Source of the DNA: Cyclobacteriaceae bacterium
Lineage (GTDB): Bacteria > Bacteroidota > Bacteroidia > Cytophagales > Cyclobacteriaceae
Direction: 5' to 3'
Length of the DNA stretch: 64,000 nucleotides
Assembly (NCBI GenBank): GCA_025808415.1
Contig: CP075525.1
Coordinates: 876,001-940,000, forward strand
The position numbers and the translations under genes are program-made. The notes under the pieces were generated by a model. The model saw only the letters and a list, made by a program, of their open reading frames with translations, searched no databases and was not told where the DNA came from. Each line of letters opens with the position of its first letter. Position 1 is the stretch's first letter. Shown piece by piece: positions 19,701 to 27,771 of this stretch.

Positions 19701-22700
19701 TGAGGATTGCGATACCGGTAAGGTCAAGTGTTTGTGGCGTTGGCCCAACCTGGGTAAAACGGATAAGCCTCACATCGCCACTGATAACGCCCAACGAGCC
19801 TACGCCTATAGTGCGCGTTGAAGCAAGTGTTGCAGATGCACTTGCTCCGTTTCCAAACCAAATACCTCCGCCAAAGGTTGAATTCAATTCTATGTTTCCG
19901 TTGAATTGATTGCCAGCAGAATTATTTGCGAGCCGTATGGTGGATGCACCCGAGTTGATAATTCTTAATGTGCCATTAAAGATGTCCGGATTAGTATTTG
20001 CAGTGGCCAGGTAGGCATCACCAGAATTAACAATGGTGGCATCATTGTTAAATATATTTCCACCGGCACCATCATTACCGGTAACACTGGTTTTCTCCAG
20101 GTAGGCTGTGCCGCTGTATGACGTTCCATTTAGTAACAGTTGGGGAGCAACAAAATTTACATTTCCGCCAAACGAAGAAGAGGGGCCTAGTGTTAGTAGT
20201 CCAGTTCCTGTTAAAGTAAGGGCTTGGGGCGTTGCGCCTAGTTGGGTAAACCTGGGCAGAAATAGATTCCCTGCATTGAAGCCAGAGCCACCTATGGTTA
20301 TAGTTTTGGCGTTGGCCAGGGTTGCTGAGGCAGTAGCGCTTTCACAAAACAATACCCCGGCTCCGACCGGGTTGTTCACTACAATATTCCCGTTAAATGT
20401 TGAGGTACCTCCCCAGGCTACACGGATGGTCGAGCTTCCTAAGTTGTTGAAAGTAACATCATTATTGTAGGCACTTCCTGTTCCAAGTTCAAATAGGATG
20501 TCCGCTGAGCTGTTATTAATGAAAGTCGTTACTCCGTTAAAGGTATTATTTCCATTCGTTCTAAAAAATCCTGAGCCGTTATTGACGATAGTAGTTGTAC
20601 CGTTAAAGGTTGTATTTCCAGTACCGGTATTTCCAGTTGCCCCGTTTTTTTCGATATAGGCAGTTCCGTTAAAGATTGTTCCGTTCAATAAAACTTGCGG
20701 GCTTACAAAGTTTACCGCACCGTCAAACTGAGCCGTTGGCCCTAGGTTTAATACGGCTGTTCCGGTTAATGTTAGTGCCTGAGCGGTTGAACCTACCTGG
20801 GTAAACCGGTTCAGGTTTAACGATCCAACTGAAAAGCCGGAACCGCCAATGTTCATGGTATAGGTATCCGAAAGTGTTGCTGTAGCTCCCGCTGTTTCAC
20901 AAAATATGATCCCTGTTCCGGAAGGATTATTAAAAGTGATGTTGCCGTTAAAGACCGTGGCACCTGAATAGGCCATACGAATATTGCTGGTACTGGTGTT
21001 AGTGAGCGTAACATTGCCATTGTAATTACTTCCCGAGGATAATTCAAGAAGTAAATATGCAGTTCCGCTATTAACTAATGTTGTTGTTGAATTAAATGTG
21101 TTGTTGCCCTGCGTACGCAGGTTACCATTGGCTGAATTAACAATGGTTGTGGTGCCGTTTATCGTATTGTTACCGGCACCTGTATCTTCTGTTCCGCCAG
21201 TCTTTTCAAAGTAAGCATTGCCGGTTATGGTGGCACCATTTAGGAATAACCGAGAAGAACGCATATCTACATTACCCCCAAAAATTGCTGACGGCCCAAC
21301 ATTTATTCGAGTACTTCCGGTTGGTGCCAACACGATAGCGCTGGTCCCGGTTTGGGTAAAATTACGGAAGGTGAGCTGACCGTTTGTAAAACCAGTTCCC
21401 CCAATGGTTATGGTTCCGTTACCAAACGTGACAGAACCAGTACCGGCACTTAATTGAATATGGTCGTTGACCGTGTTGTTTAACGTTAAGTTTCCATTAA
21501 GTATCACATCGCCTAAACGGCCGAACTCGAAATCGCCAGTTGCTGTGGTGGCATTGTTAACAATTACATTACCATTGAATGTTGTTAATGTACCTGCTTC
21601 TAAGCTGATATGAATATCACTGGCATTACCAAAATTATTTATAGTAGTTGTTCCTTGAATTGTAGTTGAGGCACCAGAAAACCGGCTTATTTGGATCCGA
21701 CTGGCAACATCAGTTGTTGAAGTATTCGTCAGGGTTAAGTTTCCAGCAAAGAGATTGCCAGCGTTATACGTTCCAATTCGTAAACGCCCACCACCGGTCA
21801 CAACAAACGTGGCATTTCCATTAAATACATCACCCGGATCGGCTGCGTTATTGCCCAGTTGAAAGTCTCCTGAACCCGTAATGTTGAAGGTAACTTCCTG
21901 AAACGAATTTCCTCCCCTGGAACCGGTGGCATTAACACCGGTTTGCGTGAACGTACAGGACTGGAGAAATGTGCTGCTGTTAAATACCAACTCCTCAGAG
22001 GTAAAAGTAAGCGGGGCATTAAAGGTGCTGTTAGGCCCTAAGGTGAGCGTAGCATTGGGATTACCGGAAAGCATTAGGCTTTGAGGAGTTAAACCCACTT
22101 GGGTAAAATTGGCCAACGTGAGATTCCTGCAACCTGATGCCCCACAACTAACGGAAATGGTTCGCGTATTGGCCAAGGTTGATGTTCCACCATTGGGTCC
22201 GAATAACGCGCTGCCTGTAGAATTATAATTGATAACAATATTTCCATTAAACTGATTACCAGCGGCATTCCGTGCCATTATAATGCTTCCCGTACCATTG
22301 ATGTTAAGGGTTACATCTGAAAAAATATCAGGGTTGGTAAACCCAAAGCGGAGTTCACCGCCACCAAGCGTTGTAACTGTTAATGTGCTGTTAAATGTAT
22401 TGCCCCCCTGGCCAGAATAGGTTGCGTTATCCGTTTTAGTAAGGTTTACTGTTCCGTTAAAAACCGAACCATTAAAATTCAACCCGGCCGTGCTGCCATT
22501 AACCGGAACATTAAATTGCGTTCCACTAAACGTGGTTACCCCTGACGCATTTAGGCTTAGCGTTGCACCTGTTCCTGAGTTCACCGTGCCCCCCGCAAAA
22601 GTGTTTGCTCCTGTAGTAGTAAGTGTCCGGTTTCCCGGAAGGTCAATGATTCCGGTAAACGTGGCGTTTACGGTCAGGGCACTTAGGTTTGGTGAAACGT

Positions 22701-22908
22701 TAAGAATGCAAGTGCCTAAACCAAGGTTATTAAATATGGCCGTATTCCCGGCACCAGGTACAGATGCCCCGCCTGCACCACCCGAGGTAGTAGACCAGTT
22801 TGCTGGGTCATTCCAGTTACCGGAAGCAGCGGCAACCCAAAAACGGTTTTGGGAGTATGCCACAAGGATAAAACACAGAAATAACGCTAGAGTAAAGCCT
22901 TTTTTCAT
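16699..22908 (-). CDS. Giant repetitive secreted protein with type IX sorting domain
   Basis: 2069 residues. An N-terminal signal peptide (FTLALFLCFILVAYSQ) precedes WVAAASGNWNDPANWS, an opening seen in Bacteroidota surface proteins. The central ~1500 residues are Gly/Asn/Thr/Ser-rich repeats of about 163-185 residues, each with FTQ, LTLTG, LGPSS, GNxxF, LLNG and TFNGN segments, suggesting a long parallel beta-helix or filament. Near the C-terminus lie a beta-sandwich-like region (PLPVELVYFRASLTPEKLVNL) and a type A T9SS domain (YPNPAGKQWVTF to LAPGLYIIRT). Likely exported by T9SS and attached to or released from the cell surface, perhaps in adhesion. Cys is scarce. No enzyme motif is seen. 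Confidence 0.9.
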   Translation of the reverse strand: MKKGFTLALFLCFILVAYSQNRFWVAAASGNWNDPANWSTTSGGAGGASVPGAGNTAIFNNLGLGTCILNVSPNLSALTVNATFTGIIDLPGNRTLTTTGANTFAGGTVNSGTGATLSLNASGVTTFSGTQFNVPVNGSTAGLNFNGSVFNGTVNLTKTDNATYSGQGGNTFNSTLTVTTLGGGELRFGFTNPDIFSDVTLNINGTGSIIMARNAAGNQFNGNIVINYNSTGSALFGPNGGTSTLANTRTISVSCGASGCRNLTLANFTQVGLTPQSLMLSGNPNATLTLGPNSTFNAPLTFTSEELVFNSSTFLQSCTFTQTGVNATGSRGGNSFQEVTFNITGSGDFQLGNNAADPGDVFNGNATFVVTGGGRLRIGTYNAGNLFAGNLTLTNTSTTDVASRIQISRFSGASTTIQGTTTINNFGNASDIHISLEAGTLTTFNGNVIVNNATTATGDFEFGRLGDVILNGNLTLNNTVNDHIQLSAGTGSVTFGNGTITIGGTGFTNGQLTFRNFTQTGTSAIVLAPTGSTRINVGPSAIFGGNVDMRSSRLFLNGATITGNAYFEKTGGTEDTGAGNNTINGTTTIVNSANGNLRTQGNNTFNSTTTLVNSGTAYLLLELSSGSNYNGNVTLTNTSTSNIRMAYSGATVFNGNITFNNPSGTGIIFCETAGATATLSDTYTMNIGGSGFSVGSLNLNRFTQVGSTAQALTLTGTAVLNLGPTAQFDGAVNFVSPQVLLNGTIFNGTAYIEKNGATGNTGTGNTTFNGTTTIVNNGSGFFRTNGNNTFNGVTTFINNSSADILFELGTGSAYNNDVTFNNLGSSTIRVAWGGTSTFNGNIVVNNPVGAGVLFCESATASATLANAKTITIGGSGFNAGNLFLPRFTQLGATPQALTLTGTGLLTLGPSSSFGGNVNFVAPQLLLNGTSYSGTAYLEKTSVTGNDGAGGNIFNNDATIVNSGDAYLATANTNPDIFNGTLRIINSGASTIRLANNSAGNQFNGNIELNSTFGGGIWFGNGASASATLASTRTIGVGSLGVISGDVRLIRFTQVGPTPQTLDLTGIAILTLGPSSSFGGNIDFRAPQLFLNGVTVSGTAYLEKKGAGNNSGTGGNIFNGITTLVNSGSGFLNSADVSPDIFNTHLTITNTGSSTISIARSTAGNQFNGNITFNSTLGSGGIYISSQVGAASTMAAGGSLLVGGSGFSSGFLSLRRFTQLGAEPQTLVLTGTALLELGPSSTFNGNVDFRSSQFLLNGATFNGITYLEKTGATDNTSNGGNIFNGVTTIANSGSGFFRFANTALDQFNNNLTLTNTGAGTIRMADNFPGTVFNGNIVVNSTFGGGIYFSESGGGTATLAAGRTITVGGSGFTTGDLRLRRFTQSGGTAQALTLTGTSRLLLGPSLIFNGNVTLEAPQVFLQGGTYNGTAAITKTGATSNDGNGGNTFNSTTTLTNSGSGYLLTANVSPDVFNGSLTVNNTGSSLIYLAHNTTGNEFNGNVTFTSTAGGGVYIGNGGSASSTLASGRTLNIGSFTTGSLHIRRFTQSGATAQSLTLTGTALLRIGPSTTFNAAVNFSSPQVELEGGTFNGTTSISKTGAGNNDNAGNNTFNGSTTLTNSSTARWRLANTNGDTFNGPVTFVKSSSGAFDPAWNVTNLFASNITINSNTSLTLAGGTGIVEFTGSNAQTVNKTGGTPSPIFRRINLNKSANQVTLNTDLTVSVAATFNTGIMNTDAVNFLNFGDNATATGANNASYIDGPVRKTGDDPFIFPVGDNGFYRPISISAPTTTTHAFTAQYLNQNHLLGSPAVWDPSFWTVSGCEYWTLDRNVGASNVFVTLSWNEAACNPGYITNPATLRVTRWTGTNWVNQGNGGTTGTATNGTIITSAAVTAFSPFTLASTNAENPLPVELVYFRASLTPEKLVNLQWQTASELNNDAFEVERSKDGFDFTSIARVNGAGTTPTKNDYALLDQFPLSGTSYYRLKQIDFDGTYTYSPVISIKRGDDPFTVYPNPAGKQWVTFNRKVNAAVINNLNQIVGNYEEAEGFDTSDLAPGLYIIRTQSGEIFKLVVQ
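18150..22350 (-). repeat. Internal coding repeats of the giant T9SS protein
   Basis: Codons for the FTQ motif (read on the plus strand as TTGGGTAAA-like words) recur near 18280, 18765, 19255, 19750, 20250, 20800, 21350 and 22095, so the DNA period is about 485-550 bp with a longer spacing at the N-terminal end. The C-terminal units are most alike, which suggests recent duplication and possible recombination between units. Boundaries are approximate. Confidence 0.8.
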
Positions 22909-23113
22909 ACCTGCACAATATAGAACCTTAAATATACTGCATTAATACATCTGATAGATAAAGGTATCTTTAATTCAAGGGATTTTTTTAACTAAAGTGC
23001 TGACATTCAGTCATTATATGGCTTTTTGGTTCAAAGGCCGCAATTAGTTTAAAGCTTTAAAAACAATTTTGATCCTAGGGCGTACCTTGTGTTTTGGTGA
23101 GATTGGAAAAAGC

Positions 23114-23989
23114 ATGAGCAAAAAGAAAGATAAAACCCCTTCATTGTTAAAATTAATCCGATGGGGCTACCCTAAAGTTGAAGCCATATTTCCCTCGTTG
23201 GCATATCGTTTTTTTACGACACTATTCTTCACACCCTTACGGTATAAGGCCACGGAGAAGGAACGAAAAGCAGAAACATTTGGTGAGAAGTTCTGTGTAA
23301 CCGCAGCCGGCAAAAAAATCCAGTGTTACCGGTGGGGAAAATCGGAGAAAACCATATTGGTTGTGCACGGGTGGGCCGGCAGAGCAACACAGTTCAGACG
23401 ATTTGTAAAGCCATTCATAAAAGCAGGTTACCAGGTTGTTGGTTTTGATGGCCCTGCCCATGGCCAATCGGAAGGTAAGCGAACTACCATTGTTGAATTT
23501 GAAGAGACACTGAAGAAGGTTTATGAAAAAATCGATGAACCCGAAGCCATCATAGCGCATTCATTTGGTGGTGGTGCTGTATTGTTTGCCGCAAAGAATG
23601 GCCTTCCTGTAAAGAAGATAATTAATATTGCCAGCCCAACCATTGGCGATAAAATTATCGATACCTATTTAAAGGCTATTGGGGGCAGTGAAAAGACAAA
23701 AATGTTTTTCAAGAAATTTGTTCAACAGAAATACGGTAAGCCTTTTGATTCGTTTACTGCTTCGCACATCATTAAGGAAATCGATCAACCGGTAGAAATT
23801 TTGCTGGTGCATGATGAAGACGATAAAGAGGTTTCTTTAGAGCATCCGCTTGAGCTTATAAGACTTCACCCTTCGGCCCGGCTTCTGCAAACCAGGGGAT
23901 TGGGCCATACCCGTATTTTAAAAGATAACCGGGTGATTCAGGAGATAGTAACATTTGTTCAGGAACCAGCGTCTGTTTCAAAGAATTAA
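23114..23989 (+). CDS. Alpha/beta hydrolase
   Basis: About 291 residues from the ATG at 23114 (MSKKKDKTPSL); an upstream in-frame start at 23069 is less likely. The fold is shown by VVHGWAGRATQF (oxyanion loop), the nucleophile elbow AHSFGGGAVLFA (G-x-S-x-G variant HSFGG), an acidic residue in LLVHDEDDKEV and the final His in GLGHTRIL. The substrate is unknown; it could be an esterase, lipase or thioesterase of small molecules. It stands alone and is followed by a 366-bp gap rich in inverted repeats. Confidence 0.85.
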   Translation: MSKKKDKTPSLLKLIRWGYPKVEAIFPSLAYRFFTTLFFTPLRYKATEKERKAETFGEKFCVTAAGKKIQCYRWGKSEKTILVVHGWAGRATQFRRFVKPFIKAGYQVVGFDGPAHGQSEGKRTTIVEFEETLKKVYEKIDEPEAIIAHSFGGGAVLFAAKNGLPVKKIINIASPTIGDKIIDTYLKAIGGSEKTKMFFKKFVQQKYGKPFDSFTASHIIKEIDQPVEILLVHDEDDKEVSLEHPLELIRLHPSARLLQTRGLGHTRILKDNRVIQEIVTFVQEPASVSKN

Positions 23990-24023
23990 CCCAAAAAAGC
24001 CTTAGACTTTTTTGCACAAGGTG

Positions 24024-24153
24024 CTGACATTGAAAATGAAGCAGTTGAAAGTTGCTTCTAAAAGTAAGTCTTCCTTCATTTTCAATGTCAGGGTTAATCC
24101 TGACAATCCTGACGGTTTGCTGTCAGGATTCGTCAGATATTTATATTTCTGAC
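24024..24153. repeat. Cluster of nested inverted repeats in a 366-bp intergenic gap
   Basis: The gap from 23990 to 24355 has no convincing gene. It starts with a perfect 18-bp inverted repeat (24024-24041 / 24074-24091). AATCCTGAC then occurs twice in tandem (24096-24104, 24105-24113), each facing a GTCAGG(G/A)TT arm (24087-24095, 24122-24130), and a last hairpin lies at 24132-24153 with one mismatch. This could be a terminator plus a REP-like element. Beyond 24180 I see only AT-rich sequence up to a candidate -7 element. Confidence 0.7.
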
Positions 24154-24293
24154 TTAATTTCTGATGACAATTCCAGGATTAATTCTATTGTTTTGGTGTA
24201 ATTTTAAACTGCTCGATAACACTAATCAATAGCCGTTTGCCAGTATTCAAAGCCGTTTAGGACCTTATTACAAAAGGATTGGTGCTAAAAAAG

Positions 24294-24301
24294 TAGTTTT
24301 G
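24294..24301 (+). promoter_or_regulatory. Candidate -7 promoter element for the ABC ATPase gene
   Basis: TAGTTTTG fits the Bacteroidota TAnnTTTG consensus and lies 54 nt before the ATG at 24356. No good -33 TTTG is seen at the expected distance, so support is limited. Confidence 0.35.
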
Positions 24302-24355
24302 ATTAAACATTTCAACCTTAGAACTTTTACTGTTATTTAATCATCAGCAAGGAAT

Positions 24356-25075
24356 ATGAAAATCATTGAAACGCATAATATCTCAAAAACATATATAATG
24401 GGTACGAGCGAAGTCAGGGCTCTTCAATCAGTATCTATTAGCATTGATAAGGGAGAATATGTTGCTTTTATGGGGCCATCAGGTTCCGGTAAATCAACCT
24501 TGATGAATATTGTCGGATGCCTGGATACGCCTTCAGGCGGTACCTATATGCTCAACAATCAACTGGTGAGTGACATGACAGAAAATGAACTGGCCGAGGT
24601 AAGGAATAAAGAAATTGGGTTTGTGTTTCAAACCTTTAATCTTTTACCAAGGGCCACTGCGCTGGAAAACGTTGCACTACCTTTAATTTATGCAGGGTAC
24701 AGTAAATCCGATCGTGAAGAAATGGCCCATGCAGCATTGGATAATGTGGGTTTGGGCGATCGCTGGCACCACAAACCGAATGAACTTTCGGGTGGCCAGC
24801 GCCAACGTGTGGCCATTGCACGCGCTTTGGTAAACAATCCTTCCATCATCCTGGCCGATGAACCCACCGGTAACCTGGATTCAAAAACATCATATGATAT
24901 CATGAACCTTTTCCAGGAGTTGCATGATAAGGGCAACACGATCATTATGGTTACACACGAAGACGACATTGCCCATTATGCCCATCGCATTATCCGCCTG
25001 CGCGATGGTTTGGTTGAATGGGATAAGAAGAACGAGCATATTACCCGGGGCAAGCCTGTGGAAGCAGCGCATTAG
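24356..25075 (+). CDS. ABC transporter ATP-binding protein (LolD/MacB type)
   Basis: 239 residues. A complete ATPase domain: Walker [10 protein letters not shown] (about 39-47), Q-loop, signature [15 protein letters not shown], Walker [12 protein letters not shown] and H-loop VTHEDD. This is the MacB/LolD/FtsE-like class, which powers lipoprotein release or peptide export with FtsX-like permeases. No permease is adjacent, so its partner must be encoded elsewhere. It has a long, structured upstream gap and a possible -7 element. The start ATG is preceded by AAGGA, a plausible RBS. Confidence 0.93.
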   Translation: MKIIETHNISKTYIMGTSEVRALQSVSISIDKGEYVAFMGPSGSGKSTLMNIVGCLDTPSGGTYMLNNQLVSDMTENELAEVRNKEIGFVFQTFNLLPRATALENVALPLIYAGYSKSDREEMAHAALDNVGLGDRWHHKPNELSGGQRQRVAIARALVNNPSIILADEPTGNLDSKTSYDIMNLFQELHDKGNTIIMVTHEDDIAHYAHRIIRLRDGLVEWDKKNEHITRGKPVEAAH

Positions 25076-25130
25076 TATCCTGTAAAAAGTTTGGTTTTTA
25101 TTACTGAACTTTAGATGTTATTTCACGTAC

Positions 25131-25679
25131 ATGAAAATCTACACCAAAACCGGTGATTCCGGCAGCACTTCGCTATTTGGCGGCAAGCGCGTTTTGAAAT
25201 CTGATCTTCGCATTGATACCTACGGAACAGTGGATGAATTGAATTCCTACATCGGTTTACTGCGCGATCAAGACGTAAATCATAAGCGAAAGGATATTTT
25301 AATTGAAATACAGGACAGGCTGTTCACCATAGGCTCCATATTAGCCACCGAATCGGGTAATGAAAAAGTGAAAATACCATCACTTGCGGATGCGGACATC
25401 CACTTGCTGGAAAAGGAAATTGATGTTATGGATGCACAACTGCCGCCCATGCGTTCTTTTGTTTTACCTGGAGGACATCCATCTGTTTCGTTTTGTCATA
25501 TTGCGCGAACTGTTTGCCGGAGAGCCGAACGGCTGGTGATTGCACTGGATGCTGTGGAGAAAATTAATTACCTCGTTATCCAATACCTTAATCGCTTGTC
25601 GGATTACCTCTTTATGCTTTCACGGAAAATGTCTGCTGAGTTAAATGCTGAAGAAACACCCTGGAAACCCCGCATGTAA
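25131..25679 (+). CDS. Cob(I)alamin adenosyltransferase, PduO type
   Basis: 182 residues. The N-terminus MKIYTKTGDSGSTSLFGG followed by DLRIDTYGTVDELNSYIGL is the ATP-binding signature of PduO-type corrinoid adenosyltransferases, and FVLPGG with ICR(R)AER-like RTVCRRAERLV forms the active-site helix. It transfers the adenosyl group of ATP to cobalt in cob(I)alamin to make adenosylcobalamin. No other B12 genes are nearby, so it may serve B12 salvage. Confidently assigned. Confidence 0.95.
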   Translation: MKIYTKTGDSGSTSLFGGKRVLKSDLRIDTYGTVDELNSYIGLLRDQDVNHKRKDILIEIQDRLFTIGSILATESGNEKVKIPSLADADIHLLEKEIDVMDAQLPPMRSFVLPGGHPSVSFCHIARTVCRRAERLVIALDAVEKINYLVIQYLNRLSDYLFMLSRKMSAELNAEETPWKPRM

Positions 25680-25680
25680 A

Positions 25681-26067
25681 TCAGGCTTTCTTTGGAAGAA
25701 ACGATGTGTCCAGATAGTAACGGGTCAAATCATTTGGATCAACATATACGTCCATCTCTTTTTTGTCTTCTAAAAGTTTGGCAGGATTATACCAGATGTA
25801 ATCACTTTTAAATTCGTAAACCTTGTTGGACACTACATCTTGGTACTGACACACAATTACATAAGGGCTTCTACCATTCACTTTAAAGGAACCGTCAACA
25901 ATAATATCAGCAATAGGTACCAATGTTTTTCTTCCCCTGCCGTTGGTAAATATTTCAACCCATGAGGAATTTTTTTCCAAGGTGTTGAACAAAACGTACA
26001 CACCTGCGAAAAGGCAAATCGTTCCGATAAAGGCGAAAATTCCAAAGAAGATTAACAAAGGGCGCAT
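25681..26067 (-). CDS. DUF3592 domain protein
   Basis: 128 residues. One N-terminal transmembrane helix (about 4-29, LLIFFGIFAFIGTICLFAG) precedes a beta-rich domain with SPYVIVCQYQD, EFKSDYIWYNP and MDVYVDPNDLTRYYLD, which fits DUF3592. Members are small membrane proteins of unknown function. It converges with the PduO gene, whose stop lies 1 bp away, and has its own 136-bp upstream region shared with ilvE. Confidence 0.8.
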   Translation of the reverse strand: MRPLLIFFGIFAFIGTICLFAGVYVLFNTLEKNSSWVEIFTNGRGRKTLVPIADIIVDGSFKVNGRSPYVIVCQYQDVVSNKVYEFKSDYIWYNPAKLLEDKKEMDVYVDPNDLTRYYLDTSFLPKKA

Positions 26068-26203
26068 AAGGAGAAGATTCAGTGATTTTTAAAATTAAAA
26101 GAATCTGGCAGTGCGTTATAGAATTCAAAACAAATTCACCTAACATTCGTTAGCCTACTTGGTAAATATCTTTTAACTTGCAACCCAACTAAAACCTTAC
26201 AGC

Positions 26204-27268
26204 ATGGTCGAAACAATGAAAATTGCCATTGAACGGGTAAAGAAGTCAAGAAAAAGTGAAGTTGATTTTCGGAACATCCCGTTCGGTAAAATTTACACCG
26301 ATCATATGTTCATGGCCGATTATAAAGATGGCGAGTGGACAAACTTCAGGATCATACCCTATGGACACATGCCTATAAGCCCGGCTACGCCTGCCCTCCA
26401 TTATGGCCAGGCAATTTTTGAAGGGATGAAAGCCTACAAAGGGCCCGATGGCGAAGCGTTGGTTTTTCGCCCCCAGGATAACTGGAAGCGAATGAATATT
26501 TCTGGTGAGCGCATTTGCATGCCTTCCATTCCGGAAGAACTGTTTATGGAAAGCCTGGCCACGTTGATAGACCTTGATCGTGCCTGGATTCCGGATACCG
26601 AAGGGTCTTCTTTGTACATTCGTCCGTTTATGTTTTCAGCCGATGAGTATATTGGTATAAAACCTTCCGATAATTTCACCTTCATGATCATTCTCTGCCC
26701 GGTGGGATCTTATTACTCAACCCCTGTTAAGGTGCGCATTGAAACCCATTACACCCGTGCGGCACAAGGCGGCACAGGGTATGCAAAGGCAGGAGGGAAT
26801 TACGGAGCGGCCATTTATCCGGCCAAGCTTGCACAGGCAAAGGGTTATCATCAACTTTTATGGACGGATGGAAAAACGCACGAGTACATTGAAGAGTCGG
26901 GAACGATGAACGTAATGTTTGTAATTGACGATACCTTGGTTACCCCTGCGTTAAGCGATTCGATTTTAGCCGGTATTACACGCGACAGCGTGTTGACAAT
27001 GGCCCGTAGTTGGGGCATGAAAGTTGAAGAGCGCAAGGTTTCTGTTAACGAGTTGATTGAAGCCATTGATGCAGGCAGGCTAAAAGAAGCCTTTGGTGCG
27101 GGCACAGCAGCCACTATCGCCCATCTTGAACTGATTGGTTACAACGGAAAGGATTACTATCTTCCACCAATTGAATCACGTACATTTTCAAACAAAGTGT
27201 TCGCAGAACTGGAAGGTATAAAGCGTGGCCTTAAGCCCGATCCGTTTGGATGGATTGTAAAAATGTAA
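26204..27268 (+). CDS. ilvE: Branched-chain amino acid aminotransferase
   Basis: 354 residues, PLP class IV. It interconverts Leu, Ile or Val and 2-oxoglutarate with the matching 2-oxo acid and glutamate. HYGQAIFEGMKAYKGPDG, KAGGNYGAAIYPAKLAQAKG (with the region of the catalytic lysine), EYIEESGTMNVMFV and GTAATIAHLELIGY are typical of the large eukaryote-like BCAT subgroup common in Bacteroidota. The ATG at 26204 is used; a second ATG four codons later is possible. The next gene overlaps its end by 19 bp. Confidence 0.95.
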   Translation: MVETMKIAIERVKKSRKSEVDFRNIPFGKIYTDHMFMADYKDGEWTNFRIIPYGHMPISPATPALHYGQAIFEGMKAYKGPDGEALVFRPQDNWKRMNISGERICMPSIPEELFMESLATLIDLDRAWIPDTEGSSLYIRPFMFSADEYIGIKPSDNFTFMIILCPVGSYYSTPVKVRIETHYTRAAQGGTGYAKAGGNYGAAIYPAKLAQAKGYHQLLWTDGKTHEYIEESGTMNVMFVIDDTLVTPALSDSILAGITRDSVLTMARSWGMKVEERKVSVNELIEAIDAGRLKEAFGAGTAATIAHLELIGYNGKDYYLPPIESRTFSNKVFAELEGIKRGLKPDPFGWIVKM

Positions 27269-27741
27269 TTCTTCTTCTTGGTTTTCTGGCTTGCTTCAGT
27301 GCAGCAGCCCAACCCCGTTTAGTTATCCTTAAAGGCGATAAGGTAATTACTTCGTTTTGCGAAGGAGACTATATCCGTTTTAAGCGCAAAGACCGCGATC
27401 ATTTTACGGCAGGCCTTATCGGGGGCTTGACTAAAGATTATTTTAGGATTGGCGGAGACACAACACTGATCTACAGCCTTGAAAAAATTGATTTGAGCGA
27501 ACGCGACAACTCCGGTTTTCGTACGAGGGCCATAGGCGCTACGTTTATTGCAGCAGGTACCGTATTTTTTCTTGGCGATTTATTCAATGAAACAGTAATC
27601 AATGATGAACCTTATTCGGCCAATACAGGCGTAATTACTGCCTCAGCATTATTGGTTACAACAGGCGTGCTTATGCAGTTTCTGAACAACGATAACTTTG
27701 TGCTGGGAAGGCGAAAAAAAGTAGTGGTGATTGATCGTTGA
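27250..27741 (+). CDS. Hypothetical membrane or exported protein
   Basis: 163 residues. An N-terminal hydrophobic segment ending in AAAQ (about 6-20) resembles a signal peptide, and two further hydrophobic stretches lie near 95-112 and 122-143. The middle has charged beta-like sequence (LVILKGDKVI, FCEGDYIRFKRKDRDHF). The ATG at 27250 lies within the end of ilvE, so the pair is tightly linked. I do not recognise a family. A similar short gene further on at 39124 is exported too but not clearly related. Confidence 0.65.
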   Translation: MDCKNVILLLGFLACFSAAAQPRLVILKGDKVITSFCEGDYIRFKRKDRDHFTAGLIGGLTKDYFRIGGDTTLIYSLEKIDLSERDNSGFRTRAIGATFIAAGTVFFLGDLFNETVINDEPYSANTGVITASALLVTTGVLMQFLNNDNFVLGRRKKVVVIDR

Positions 27742-27771
27742 ACCTGTAACTTTCGAAAAGATTAATTTTCA

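Noticed and set aside
17660..22945. Several long open frames on the plus strand opposite the giant T9SS gene
   Set aside because: They arise from the skewed base composition and repeats of the coding strand; their products are Val/Pro/Leu-rich and have no recognisable domain or start signals.
24000..24355. Possible small RNA or riboswitch upstream of the ABC ATPase
   Set aside because: The inverted repeats look like REP-type or terminator structures, and no known riboswitch core could be recognised.
25076..25130. Cobalamin riboswitch ahead of the PduO gene
   Set aside because: Only 55 bp lie between the genes, too short for the aptamer, and no B12-box-like sequence is seen.
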